The notes below the pieces were generated by a model, which had not been told where the DNA came from, ran no database searches, and worked only from the letters and a program-made list of their open reading frames with translations. A stretch of 64,000 bases of DNA from Craspedostauros australis (lineage: Eukaryota > Bacillariophyta > Bacillariophyceae > Mastogloiales > Achnanthaceae). The position numbers and the translations under genes are program-made. Within the stretch, counting starts at the first letter, position 1. Each line of letters opens with the position of its first letter. This document shows, piece by piece, positions 35,182-44,584 of the stretch. Location: positions 558,001-622,000 of the forward strand of contig JAMXDE010000026.1 of the NCBI GenBank assembly GCA_026770025.1, in the 5' to 3' direction.

Positions 35182-35484
35182 TTTCACCTACTGAATTGAT
35201 TGCGTGACAATCCATCCATCCTTCATCCCTCGTTCACCCACGAGCGATCCCTTCATCTTCCATCACGTGACGACGTGATTTCGGCTTCCCTTCGGCTTTC
35301 TCGCATCCGCAGAACGCCCCCCTTTCGGTTCCTCTGCTGAGTTCGGGCCTTCCCACTCAGCCATCCAAGACTTCCTGCAGCACCCTCCCGCACCAGAAGA
35401 CGATTCAGTCAGTGCAATCCAGCCTCAGCTACCCTTCAGCCTCCAGCATCCGCATCCACTCTCTCCATCCATCCATCGCCAATC

Positions 35485-38400
35485 ATGTCGACTCCTGAGA
35501 TGGACCTCGCCACCTTGGATCACATCCTCGGTGTCATCGGCATCCCTTTGGACTCCACTCCTCGCGACATCATCGCCCATGCGGACATCGTCAGCCCTCT
35601 TGACCTTGTCTCGCTCACCGAAGATGATCTTCGCAGCTTCCAACTTCGTGATGATACCGAAGATGGCGAAACCATCGTCGCCGTACTCGGAGTGAACCAC
35701 ATCCGCAAGATTCTCAACCTTGGCAAGTGGTATCTCACCCAAGCCATCCTCGACGACAACACCTGGAACGATCTCGATCGTACCTCGTTCATGGCGTTCA
35801 CAGCTGAGCAGAACAACCCTTCCCTTCCGTCTTCGAACTCGCATTCGACTGCAAGCTCTCCCATTCCATCTCCGATGGGCATGGGTCATCACACCACTCC
35901 AGCATCCGCATTCCGTCCGGTGCCTGAAGAACCTCCGCATGTGAACTTCGCATTCGATCCTTCGGCTTCGGTGCCTGATCCTGCCTACCCGCAACCACCT
36001 GTGACTCCATCCATGGCACCCTCTTCCAACTTCCAAGGTGTCCATGCCATGGAGCTACCGGCTGACTACGTCAAGGAGTTCAGCAAGGCAACCAAACGAG
36101 AGAGCCTGTCGCTCCCGACACTGAAGGACGACAAGCACTTCCTCACCTTCATGCGGACCTTCGAGACTCTTTCCTTCTCTCATGGACTCAACCACCATCT
36201 CGACATGGACTTCATGCCAGCACCCAAGGACGAGGCCTTCTTCGCGAGCCAGAATCGCTACCTCTTCGCCGTGCTCACTGAGCATGTCAAGACTTCCAAG
36301 AGTCGGCGCATCATCCGCGCCTACAAGAAGTCTTGCGATGGCCGTGCGGCCTATGCCGACCTCGTTGACAGCTACACCAGTGGCGTCGTCGGCGAGACTC
36401 TGTCCATCAAATACAGAGACACCATCGTCGCCTTCCGTCTGGACCAGACTTGGACCAAGACCCGCGAGCAATTCCTCGATGCTTGGGAAACCAAGCTCGA
36501 CGACATCGAGGAGCTCGATGATGCATGCGTTGACGAGGCAGTCAAGCAGCAATGGTTGCGCACCGCCATCGGTCCCGATGTCGACCTGACTCGGGCCTAC
36601 ACCAACGTCAAGTCCAACTCCCGCCAACGTCACAAGCAATCTCGCGGCTTCATCAAGGTTGGTGTCTCCTTCGAAGACCTCCTTGAGTTCGTTCGAGATG
36701 AGGCACAATCCCTTGACGCCAACCAGCCTCGCACCACATCTCGGCGCAAGGTCAACAACGCCAAGACCAGCGGCTCTGCTGGCAAAGGCAATGGCAAGGA
36801 CTACGCCAAGGACGACCGTCGTTCCATCCCCAATGATGAATGGCGTGAGATGTCCAAGGACCAACGCAAGGCATTCCTCGAAGCAAAGGGAAAGTGGCGC
36901 AAGAACAAGGGCAAGGGCAAGGCTGACTCCCACCGAGCTGCCAACAACGCTGCCACATCTTCGGGTACCACCGACACTCCTTCCGCAACTCCATCCGCTG
37001 GCAACACGGACTCTTCCAAGGCTGGTGACCAGTCCACTGCCATCGATCGCCTTCTCGCACAGACCAAGTCCACCTCTTCGTCTGACGATACTCCTCAACT
37101 GGTCTACAAGGGCCAGACCTGGCGCCTTGCCAACTCCACGGTGGTCCGGTACAGCTTCAACAAGCTTGTCAAGGACCACTCTGGCTCTCTCGTCGACAGC
37201 GGTGCCAATGGTGGCCTGGCTGGCGATGACGTCCTCGTTCTCTGCAAGACAGGACACACCGCCGACGTCAGTGGCATTGGTGACTCTGCCATCGCCAACC
37301 TCGACATCGGTACGGTTGCCGGTCTCATCCAGACCACCGAAGGGCCCATCATTGGTAAATTCCACCAATACGCGCTCTACGGAAAGGGCAAGACCATCCA
37401 TTCATCCAACCAGCTTGGTGCCTTCGGAATGGATGTCAACGAACGCCCACGGAATCTCCCTGGAGGTCGCCAGACCATCATCACACCAGGAGGCCACATC
37501 ATCCCACTGGCTGTCCGGCAAGGCCTGTCCTACATGGACATGGCCAAGCCTACCCGCTCCGAACTCGACAAGTATCCACATGTCGACTTCACCGCGGACG
37601 ACGAATGGGACCCTTCTTCCCTCGACCAGGAGATGAACCTCGACGACGTCGATGATGATGACGCCGCAGCACTCCAGCGCCGCGAGAACAACTCTACAGT
37701 TCTCACGGCCTACACTGGTGCTCGCCAAGCTGACATCGCTGACAATCCGGGCAGCATCATTGCCACTCGCAAGCCTGCTGACTACGAGGCCCTCCGCCTC
37801 CACTTCGGCTGGATACCAGCTCGTCGCGTTCGCGACACTCTTCGGTGCACCTCCCAGTGGTACCGTACCGCCGAGCGCTTCTCCATGCGCAAGCATTTCA
37901 AGTCTCGGTTCCCAGCGGCCAACGTCGACCGTCTCCATGAGACGGTTGCGATGGATACGCTCTTCTCCGATACCCCTGCTCACGACGACGGGGTTCCCGG
38001 CCATGGCGGCTGCACCATGCTTCAGGTGTACGTCGCCCTCGACTCTCGGTTCACGGCCGGCTTTCCCATGCCATCCGAGAGCCGCATCTCCGACACTCTC
38101 CGTGACTTCATCCGACGCCACGGGGCTCCCGACCTACTGATGTCCGACAACGCCAAGGCGCAGATCGGTAACAAGGTTATGGAGATCCTCCGGCAGTATC
38201 ACATCCGTGATCACCAGAGTGAGCCGGAACATCAACACCAGAACGGCGCGGAACGCCGGATCCAGGATATCAAACGCACAACCAACGGTGTGATGGATCG
38301 CACGGGTACTCCCGACCGCTTCTGGCTGATCTGCACGCTCTATGTGGTTGATCTCTTCAATCACATCGCGCAGGTCACCGCTGGCTCCATCACCCCCCTC

Positions 38401-41067
38401 CAAGCCGCCTTCGGACAGCGACCGGACATCTCCAAGTTCCTGTCCTACCGATGGTGGCAGCCTGTCTACTACCGGGTTGACAACCCCACCTTCCCCAGCC
38501 AGTCCAAGGAGCGCAGTGGGCGCTGGGCCGGTCCCTGCCTTCACAAAGGCGATGATCTTACCTTCTGGGTCCTCGACGACGAGACCCAGCGACTTCTTCC
38601 TCGGTCTGCCATCCGACCTGCCGACGACTCTGCCACCCGCAATCTTCGTGCGGACTTCCCCTTCCCCATTGTTGGGGAGGACGATGGCTCTGATGCCATG
38701 AATGTGGCGAATGGGGAGCCTGACGACGATATCTCCGTCCCTCCTGACTCCGACCCCATCGTACACTCCCTCGCCGATTCCATCCTGGCTGACCGCCGCG
38801 GCACAGACCCTGAAACAGTGGGGAATGCCAAGGTCCACATCCCGAAGTTCTCTCCCGAGGATCTCGTTGGGATGACCTTCATCCACGAGAAGGATGGCCA
38901 ACAAGTCAGAGCGGAGGTGGTGCAAAAGGTCAATGACCTTGATGCAGCCAACCACCAACGCATCAAGATGCTACTCGCACTGGCTGATGGGGAGACGCAT
39001 GACCTCATCTCCTACGTTGAGCTCGCCGATATCATCGAACGGCAACAGGAGCACAACGACGACCCCGACGCCAAGTGGGAGTTCGACTCCATCATCGGAC
39101 ACGAGGGTCCCCTCTCATCTTCCTCTCCCTCCTACAAGGGATCCAGCTTCAACGTCATCGTGAAATGGGGAGACGGCTCCACCTCCACCGAACCCCTCTC
39201 CATCATGATTCAGGATGATCCCGTCTCTTGCGCTGCCTACGGCCGCCGCCACGAGCTGCTCGACGAGCCTGGCTGGAAGCGCCTCAAGCGCCTCGCCATC
39301 CGCACCAATCGTCTCGAGCGCCAGGTCAACAAATCGAAGACCTTCAACCACGCTCCTACCTTCCAGTTCGGTGTCCAAGTCCCTCGCAACCACAAGGAAG
39401 CGATGCGACTCGACGACAAGAACGGCAACTCCCTTTGGGCCGACGCCGAGAAGAAGGAGATGGACCAACTCTTCGGGTACCACACCTTCAAGTCTCTCGG
39501 CAAAGGCGCCCCTGTCCCTTCCGGCTTCCAGAAGATCCGCCTCCAATGGGTCTATGCTGTGAAGCATGACCTCCGTCACAAGGCGCGCTGCGTCGCTGGG
39601 GGTCACCTCACCGACCCCTGCAAGGATGCATCCTATGCAGGTGTGGTCAGTCTTCGCTCTCTCCGCCTCTCCCTCCTCGCCGGCGAACTCAATGGCATTC
39701 CAACATGGGTTGGAGACATCGGCAATGCGTATCTTGAGGCCTTCACTCAAGAACGCATCTGCTTCATCGCTGGCGACGAATTCGGTGACTTCGCTGGTCA
39801 TACCATGCAGATAGTCAAGGCACTCTACGGCCTGCGCACATCGGGCGCCCGATTCCATGAGGCTCTCGCCGACACCCTTCGCGACATGGGTTTCCTCCAA
39901 TGCCGCTCCGATCCCGACGTCTGGATGCGTGACGCCAACTCCCATTGGGAGTATGTCTGCGTCTACGTTGATGACCTCACCGCGACAATGGCCGACCCCA
40001 AGGCCTTCTTCGACATCCTCTCTTCGAAGTACGGGTACCAGCTCAAGGGAGTTGGTCCTATCAAGTACCATCTCGGTGCTGACTTCGGCCGTGATCCCGA
40101 CGGCACTCTCAAGCTCTCCCCGCAATCCTACATCAAGCGGATGATGGAGAACTACGAACGCATGTTCGGCGAGCTTCCCCGCAAGATCAGCTGCCCTCTC
40201 GACAAGGCCGACAGTCCGGAGCTCGACACCTCTTCCGAACTTAGCGAAACCGACAAACGCAAGTTCATGTCACTCATCGGCGCACTCCAGTGGTGTATCT
40301 CCCTCGGACGGTTTGACATCTCTGTCGCCGTCATGACGCTGGCACGCTTCCGCTCAGCTCCTCGCCAAGGTCATCTGGATCGCGCAAAGCGGATCTACGG
40401 ATATCTTCGCAAGCATCCTGATGCTGCCATCCGCTTCCGCACCTGCGTTCCCCGCTTCGATCTCCACTACGAGGTTCCCAACCATGACTGGATCTACTCC
40501 GTCTACGGGAAGACCTCTGAGGAGATTCCGGACGACATCCCCGAGCCGAAAGGCAAGCCCGTCCGAACCACCACGTTCGTCGACGCCAACCTTCTCCACT
40601 GCCAAGTCACTGGCAGATCGGCCACCGGTGCCCTCCATCTGGTCAACCAGACCCCCATCGAATGGTTCTCCAAGCGTCAAGGCACGGTTGAGACCGCCAC
40701 CTACGGGTCCGAGTTCGTCGCTGCCCGTCAAGCTACAGAGCAGATCATCTCCCTCCGTCTTGCCCTTCGTGAAATGGGCATTCCGATCGACGGCCCCAGC
40801 TGGATGCTGGGTGACAATCAGTCCGTCATCACCTCCTCCACGGTCCCCAAGAGCATGCTCTCCAAGCGCCACAACGCACTGGCCTACCATCGCGTCCGGT
40901 CCGCTGTCGCCGCTGGCATCCTCTACTTCATCAAGATCCCCGGCACGCAGAACGTCGCCGACGTGATGACGAAGTTCCTTCCATGGGCTGTCTTCTGGCC
41001 CCTCGTGAAGCCCATCCTCTTCTGGAAAGGACACACCGAGTCCTCTTCCCCGACCTACAAGACCTGA
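35485..41067 (+). CDS. Copia gag-pol polyprotein (1,860 aa, intact)
   Basis: Single frame from the ATG at 35485 (MSTPEMDLATLDHILG) to TGA at 41065. Gag covers about the first 450 residues and ends in a Lys/Gly-rich basic region (KNKGKGKADS); no CCHC knuckle was found. Protease is SLVDSGANGG with Asp 571. Integrase has Asp 824 (VAMDTLFSD), Asp 888 (MSDNAK) and Glu 923 (NGAERR). Reverse transcriptase has ALYGLRTSGARF and YVDD at 1494-1497. RNase H has Asp 1700 (FVDAN), a Glu in YGSEF and Asp 1777 (LGDNQ). The C-terminus is NVADVMTKFLPW, the usual copia ending. The SGAR form of the LYGL motif is one I associate with diatom copia lineages. All catalytic residues are present, so it is probably functional. 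Confidence 0.95.
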   Translation: MSTPEMDLATLDHILGVIGIPLDSTPRDIIAHADIVSPLDLVSLTEDDLRSFQLRDDTEDGETIVAVLGVNHIRKILNLGKWYLTQAILDDNTWNDLDRTSFMAFTAEQNNPSLPSSNSHSTASSPIPSPMGMGHHTTPASAFRPVPEEPPHVNFAFDPSASVPDPAYPQPPVTPSMAPSSNFQGVHAMELPADYVKEFSKATKRESLSLPTLKDDKHFLTFMRTFETLSFSHGLNHHLDMDFMPAPKDEAFFASQNRYLFAVLTEHVKTSKSRRIIRAYKKSCDGRAAYADLVDSYTSGVVGETLSIKYRDTIVAFRLDQTWTKTREQFLDAWETKLDDIEELDDACVDEAVKQQWLRTAIGPDVDLTRAYTNVKSNSRQRHKQSRGFIKVGVSFEDLLEFVRDEAQSLDANQPRTTSRRKVNNAKTSGSAGKGNGKDYAKDDRRSIPNDEWREMSKDQRKAFLEAKGKWRKNKGKGKADSHRAANNAATSSGTTDTPSATPSAGNTDSSKAGDQSTAIDRLLAQTKSTSSSDDTPQLVYKGQTWRLANSTVVRYSFNKLVKDHSGSLVDSGANGGLAGDDVLVLCKTGHTADVSGIGDSAIANLDIGTVAGLIQTTEGPIIGKFHQYALYGKGKTIHSSNQLGAFGMDVNERPRNLPGGRQTIITPGGHIIPLAVRQGLSYMDMAKPTRSELDKYPHVDFTADDEWDPSSLDQEMNLDDVDDDDAAALQRRENNSTVLTAYTGARQADIADNPGSIIATRKPADYEALRLHFGWIPARRVRDTLRCTSQWYRTAERFSMRKHFKSRFPAANVDRLHETVAMDTLFSDTPAHDDGVPGHGGCTMLQVYVALDSRFTAGFPMPSESRISDTLRDFIRRHGAPDLLMSDNAKAQIGNKVMEILRQYHIRDHQSEPEHQHQNGAERRIQDIKRTTNGVMDRTGTPDRFWLICTLYVVDLFNHIAQVTAGSITPLQAAFGQRPDISKFLSYRWWQPVYYRVDNPTFPSQSKERSGRWAGPCLHKGDDLTFWVLDDETQRLLPRSAIRPADDSATRNLRADFPFPIVGEDDGSDAMNVANGEPDDDISVPPDSDPIVHSLADSILADRRGTDPETVGNAKVHIPKFSPEDLVGMTFIHEKDGQQVRAEVVQKVNDLDAANHQRIKMLLALADGETHDLISYVELADIIERQQEHNDDPDAKWEFDSIIGHEGPLSSSSPSYKGSSFNVIVKWGDGSTSTEPLSIMIQDDPVSCAAYGRRHELLDEPGWKRLKRLAIRTNRLERQVNKSKTFNHAPTFQFGVQVPRNHKEAMRLDDKNGNSLWADAEKKEMDQLFGYHTFKSLGKGAPVPSGFQKIRLQWVYAVKHDLRHKARCVAGGHLTDPCKDASYAGVVSLRSLRLSLLAGELNGIPTWVGDIGNAYLEAFTQERICFIAGDEFGDFAGHTMQIVKALYGLRTSGARFHEALADTLRDMGFLQCRSDPDVWMRDANSHWEYVCVYVDDLTATMADPKAFFDILSSKYGYQLKGVGPIKYHLGADFGRDPDGTLKLSPQSYIKRMMENYERMFGELPRKISCPLDKADSPELDTSSELSETDKRKFMSLIGALQWCISLGRFDISVAVMTLARFRSAPRQGHLDRAKRIYGYLRKHPDAAIRFRTCVPRFDLHYEVPNHDWIYSVYGKTSEEIPDDIPEPKGKPVRTTTFVDANLLHCQVTGRSATGALHLVNQTPIEWFSKRQGTVETATYGSEFVAARQATEQIISLRLALREMGIPIDGPSWMLGDNQSVITSSTVPKSMLSKRHNALAYHRVRSAVAAGILYFIKIPGTQNVADVMTKFLPWAVFWPLVKPILFWKGHTESSSPTYKT

Positions 41068-41079
41068 ATGTCCGGGACA

Positions 41080-41091
41080 CGCTTTGGGGAG
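41080..41091 (+). promoter_or_regulatory. Polypurine tract of the 34535 copia element
   Basis: TTTGGGGAG immediately precedes the 3' LTR, the expected plus-strand primer. Confidence 0.55.
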
Positions 41092-41721
41092 TATTAGCGC
41101 ACGCTAAATCTCTAACAATAGCGACACCCGTCGACCAATCAGAAATCTTCACTTTTCTTACCTTTTCCGTTCCGAACGGAAATTTTGGTCGAAAATCCGT
41201 TGTGTCAGATTTGTGTCGCATTTCGCGTCGCAAGAATCGTTTTCCCTCAATCACAGATCCAAAAATGTCGTGGAAATTGATTTCTTGCCAAGATGAGCCA
41301 ATCTGCCCAATCAGGACAGACTTGGATCTTGGGTGTGACACGTGCGAATCTTGCCCTGACCTTCTCAAGTGAATACGATCAATCGTGTGATCGTACTACT
41401 AGCAACATCGTGAGAAGACGTAATTTACAACACGGGCTATCGCGGTGTTTTGTTCATTGACTTTTGCACCTCATCTTCACGCAGTAACACGCACATTTGT
41501 CGTGTTGTCTCCGTGTTATTTTTACTTGCAATTGCATGAGATCATGTCATGCCTCTCTCATGCTCACAGTTCCAAGAGGACAATCTTGTGAGCTCGACAG
41601 CATTCCTACTACCATACGAATAACACAGTAAACAAACACTCTCCTCACCAACAACAACGACTTGATCACTCTACGTTCTCGGTGCGGTATCTTCAAACCC
41701 ATCTACGATTACGTTCTGACA
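41092..41721 (+). repeat. 3' LTR of the 34535 copia element
   Basis: 630 bp, same length and, as far as compared, same sequence as 34535-35164. Followed by AGACT. Confidence 0.93.
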
Positions 41722-42480
41722 AGACTCTTGTTCTGGTATGACCATGGCAAATCAATCCCATAGCAATGTTGGCAGCAACATCATCATCCTTGGCAGCTGC
41801 CTCAATGACAACTCCTGGGCTGCGCTTGGCAGCTTCATGCATACAATCAACATCAACACAGTCATTGGTTTCAAGATCATTGGACCAGCAGCATGCACCA
41901 ACGCCAGAAGCTGCCAAAACCTTGGAATCAACATCTACGGAATCATCTGCATTGAGCGTGCTGTATGCAACGGTGCCAATATCTGCGCCAATATGCACTT
42001 TCGCACGGAACAGCCATCGAGCGTTGTCGCACCAACTCTTGCCAACATCAATGTCTAGGAGGAGGGATACCAGGGAGAGCGCTTGTGCCAGAACGCCCAC
42101 CATGAAACAGGAAAGGCCACTAGAAGCCTCAATCTTGGCAACACCTCCTGCATGCCTGCTGGCAGTTGAAACGGCACAGCAAGCACCGATGCTGCAATAG
42201 ATGACCTCAATATCGAAGATGGCGTCTGCATGACCAACAACAGCTGGTAGACCTGTGTCGCTGTTGTCATGTGCATCGGAACCGCTGGTCAGGCGTACGT
42301 CATTGCCAATGTCATCACCAATTGCACTGTCTCCATCCCAGATGTACGCTCTTCGAAAACACAAAGCATGTGCTGCGCATGCTGTATTTTGCGCATATCA
42401 ATATCCACTTTGTCAGCGCCAGCGTATGACCTCAGGTCGTACACGTAGCTGCAATTTCGATTATCAGTTGTTGAGAGGAC

Positions 42481-43680
42481 GGTGAGGCGCCTGAATCAAG
42501 CAACCAACGAGTTGAGTCATCCGACGCATAAAGACTGCGTCACACTCACACCCGTATCCATACCCACGCACATCAACACACCCAATCAATTGAAACAGCA
42601 CACCCTGTGAACAAGAACGAACGGCATTCCATCTTGTAGACTGCTCTCGCTTCATCCTTGTTTGTATCTACGAGCGACTCTCTTCCTGACTTGGATGGAG
42701 GCGATGCGTCTTCTGCACGGAGACGACCAACAACGAAGTGTCTGCTGATCAGTATCAGCTGCATGGAATTCCAAGAGGAAAAAGGACCAACGTCGTCCAC
42801 ACACGACGATTTGTTGCATGGGCCTTGCCATGGAACAATGTGAATAGCATCCACTCTAACATACAATAAACTAGGGAATAGAGCAGCACATGTAAATCAA
42901 CAACAGTATTATCTTGTATGTGCAAGGCATCGCTCAAGGTCAAGAGCAAGAGGAACATGTGCTGTAGCATGCTTTCTCAATGGACGTTGGAAAGAGCGGT
43001 GGAATACACTCCAGTTTCATGGCGCCACTCATGCACGCGTCTACCAAGGGCAACGCAGACAATGATCTCCTCTTTTTCATTGGCTGACACTCTCTACTGG
43101 CTTGGCAGGAATGGCCAGATGCTATGCTTTCTTCTGGGCACTCTGCCCTCTTCTGGGTCCTCTGGTGATTTGTTAAGTGTCTCCAGATGCCCTGCAGCTT
43201 CAATAGTTGTGGTAGGCTGCTCTTCTGGATACTTCCAGCTGTGTCATTGCCTGATCATCTCTGCCACAAGTCTGTTGTGCTGACACTCTATCCATTCTGT
43301 TAGTTTGTTGAGTGTTGATCATAGCCGGGTACTCTGCTGATTCGTTGGTTTTGGCCAACCACACTCAGTTGGATGTTGTCTGGAGAGTACCCCACAGACT
43401 CTGCAACTGTGACCAGGGACTCTGATCTTTGTGGAATGGTGTAGATTGATCTGTTGACTGTTTTGCGATCGTCTGCCACATGTACTCTGTTCTCTGTTGG
43501 GTACTCTGTTGATGGGGATTTGCAGTTCGTGGGTTGTTGCCAATTGCTTTGCAGCAAGTTTCCTGCTCGACTCTTTGCGTGTTGCTAGTTGCTTCCTGTT
43601 AGACCTTTTCTGTGGATTTGTAGGTTGCAGCTGGATGCTTTTCTCTCCTCTGGATCTGCTCTGCTTGATGCTGTTGGTTG
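42481..43680. other. Unassigned DNA, no supported gene
   Basis: T/G-rich in its right half, with recurring GGGTACTCTG and TTGTTG-type motifs (about 43290-43680). No motif-bearing frame on either strand. Confidence 0.4.
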
Positions 43681-43685
43681 GGCAG

Positions 43686-44228
43686 AGTTGGGACAGACTA
43701 GCTCCGGGACTGACTCGGGACCTGACTGTCCATTCCGCGTACACAGTATTTGGTACCCAAGACCGATACTGTGATGAAAGGCTACCACACACACGATGTG
43801 TAGTTGAACTGCAATCCATGCGTTGCTCGCCCTCCAGCTCATGCACCCCTGCCATCTGTCCATCTCGTCATTCTGTTGAACATGCATCTATCTTGAAGCA
43901 TATCCATGTGAATGGATCAGCTGCTGCTCTATGGGTGACGATACTGGAAGACTGTATGTGTGCAGGATCACCACGGCATGCTGCTGCGCAACAAAGAACG
44001 GCTACAGTACGACAGCACGAACCCCACCTTTTTACTCGATCGTCCTATCAATAGTAAGCTTAACACATAAAACAAGCAATCAGAAACAATCTTACCAGCT
44101 TACTTCCAAGTCTACTACAGTTACATCATCGTCTGATACAGCTTTGTTCTCAACATCAAACGGCGTCAAAACCGGTTGAAGGACAAACCATCCTCCTGGC
44201 AACGTGCAAAAGACACGGAATACTAACT
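43686..44228 (+). repeat. 5' LTR of the 43686 copia element
   Basis: 543 bp, AGTTGGGACAGACTAG to GAATACTAACT. The ends are fixed by the GGCAG duplication. Confidence 0.95.
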
Positions 44229-44245
44229 GGTAGCTGCGAGTGGTT
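44228..44245 (+). promoter_or_regulatory. Primer binding site of the 43686 copia element
   Basis: TGGTAGCTGCGAGTGGTT, identical to the site in copies 1 and 2, starting on the last LTR base. Confidence 0.65.
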
Positions 44246-44584
44246 CTCGCTTACATCCACCTTTCCTCACTCTCAAAGAGACTTCCTCAAGCGCGCAGAC
44301 CGCTGTGTCCAACGACACTGAGCCCAAAGGCTCCAAGCCTCGCAGGACCAACGATCCTGACTAGCAATCTATGAAGTTAGCCCGAAGGCAACTCATCAAA
44401 TCAAGCCCTTGCTAAGCAAGCGCACCCAACCAACACCTGCAAAACCAGGTGTACGTCTCAAGAGCACCCCTGCCAAGACCTCCGTGCACACCTTCGCCAC
44501 CGAAGGGAGGAAGAGCAGCAAGACCTGAGACAACCGTCGACACCAAGCGAAGCCCAACGACTTCGACACCTCCGCCGCCTCACC

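Larger units (their letters stand above)
34535..41721 (+). mobile_element. Intact Ty1/copia element with 630-bp LTRs
   Basis: Both LTRs are 630 bp and appear identical where compared, TATTAGCGCACG to CTGACA. The target duplication AGACT flanks the element (34530-34534 and 41722-41726). One uninterrupted polyprotein frame lies between. It disrupts the Cys-rich gene, whose frame joins perfectly across the duplication. All signs point to a recent insertion of a possibly competent element. It is only distantly related to the other copia elements here. Confidence 0.95.
33636..42480 (+). pseudogene. Decayed secreted-type Pro/Thr- and Cys-rich gene, split by a copia element
   Basis: From ~33640 the frame encodes 130 residues of Pro-Thr-x-Ala repeats (PTSAPIAPTAGPTLAATSP). 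A TAA at 34060 interrupts it, and the same frame continues with a Cys-rich part (LFCTRDEASCRKAIL; CTRNAGITFCTTNGDCF) to MIPD at 34534. The copia element at 34535-41721 follows. After its second AGACT copy the frame continues in phase at 41727 (SCSGMTMANQ) with GPAACTNARSCQNLG and CNGANICANM to a stop at 42058. Similar Cys repeats (GNTSCMPAGS, GVCMTNNS) go on in another frame to ~42430, with two further stops. The pattern resembles diatom surface or secreted proteins with Cys repeats. No signal peptide exon was found; a TAG lies just upstream of the first repeat. Dead gene. Confidence 0.6.

Noticed and set aside
36055..37401. 448-codon minus frame opposite the copia gag/protease region
   Set aside because: Shadow of a GC-biased coding strand; no motif and no independent support.
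41693..42364. 223-codon minus-strand frame
   Set aside because: Runs opposite the Cys-rich gene remnant, whose plus-strand frame joins in phase across the copia insertion and is the better explanation.
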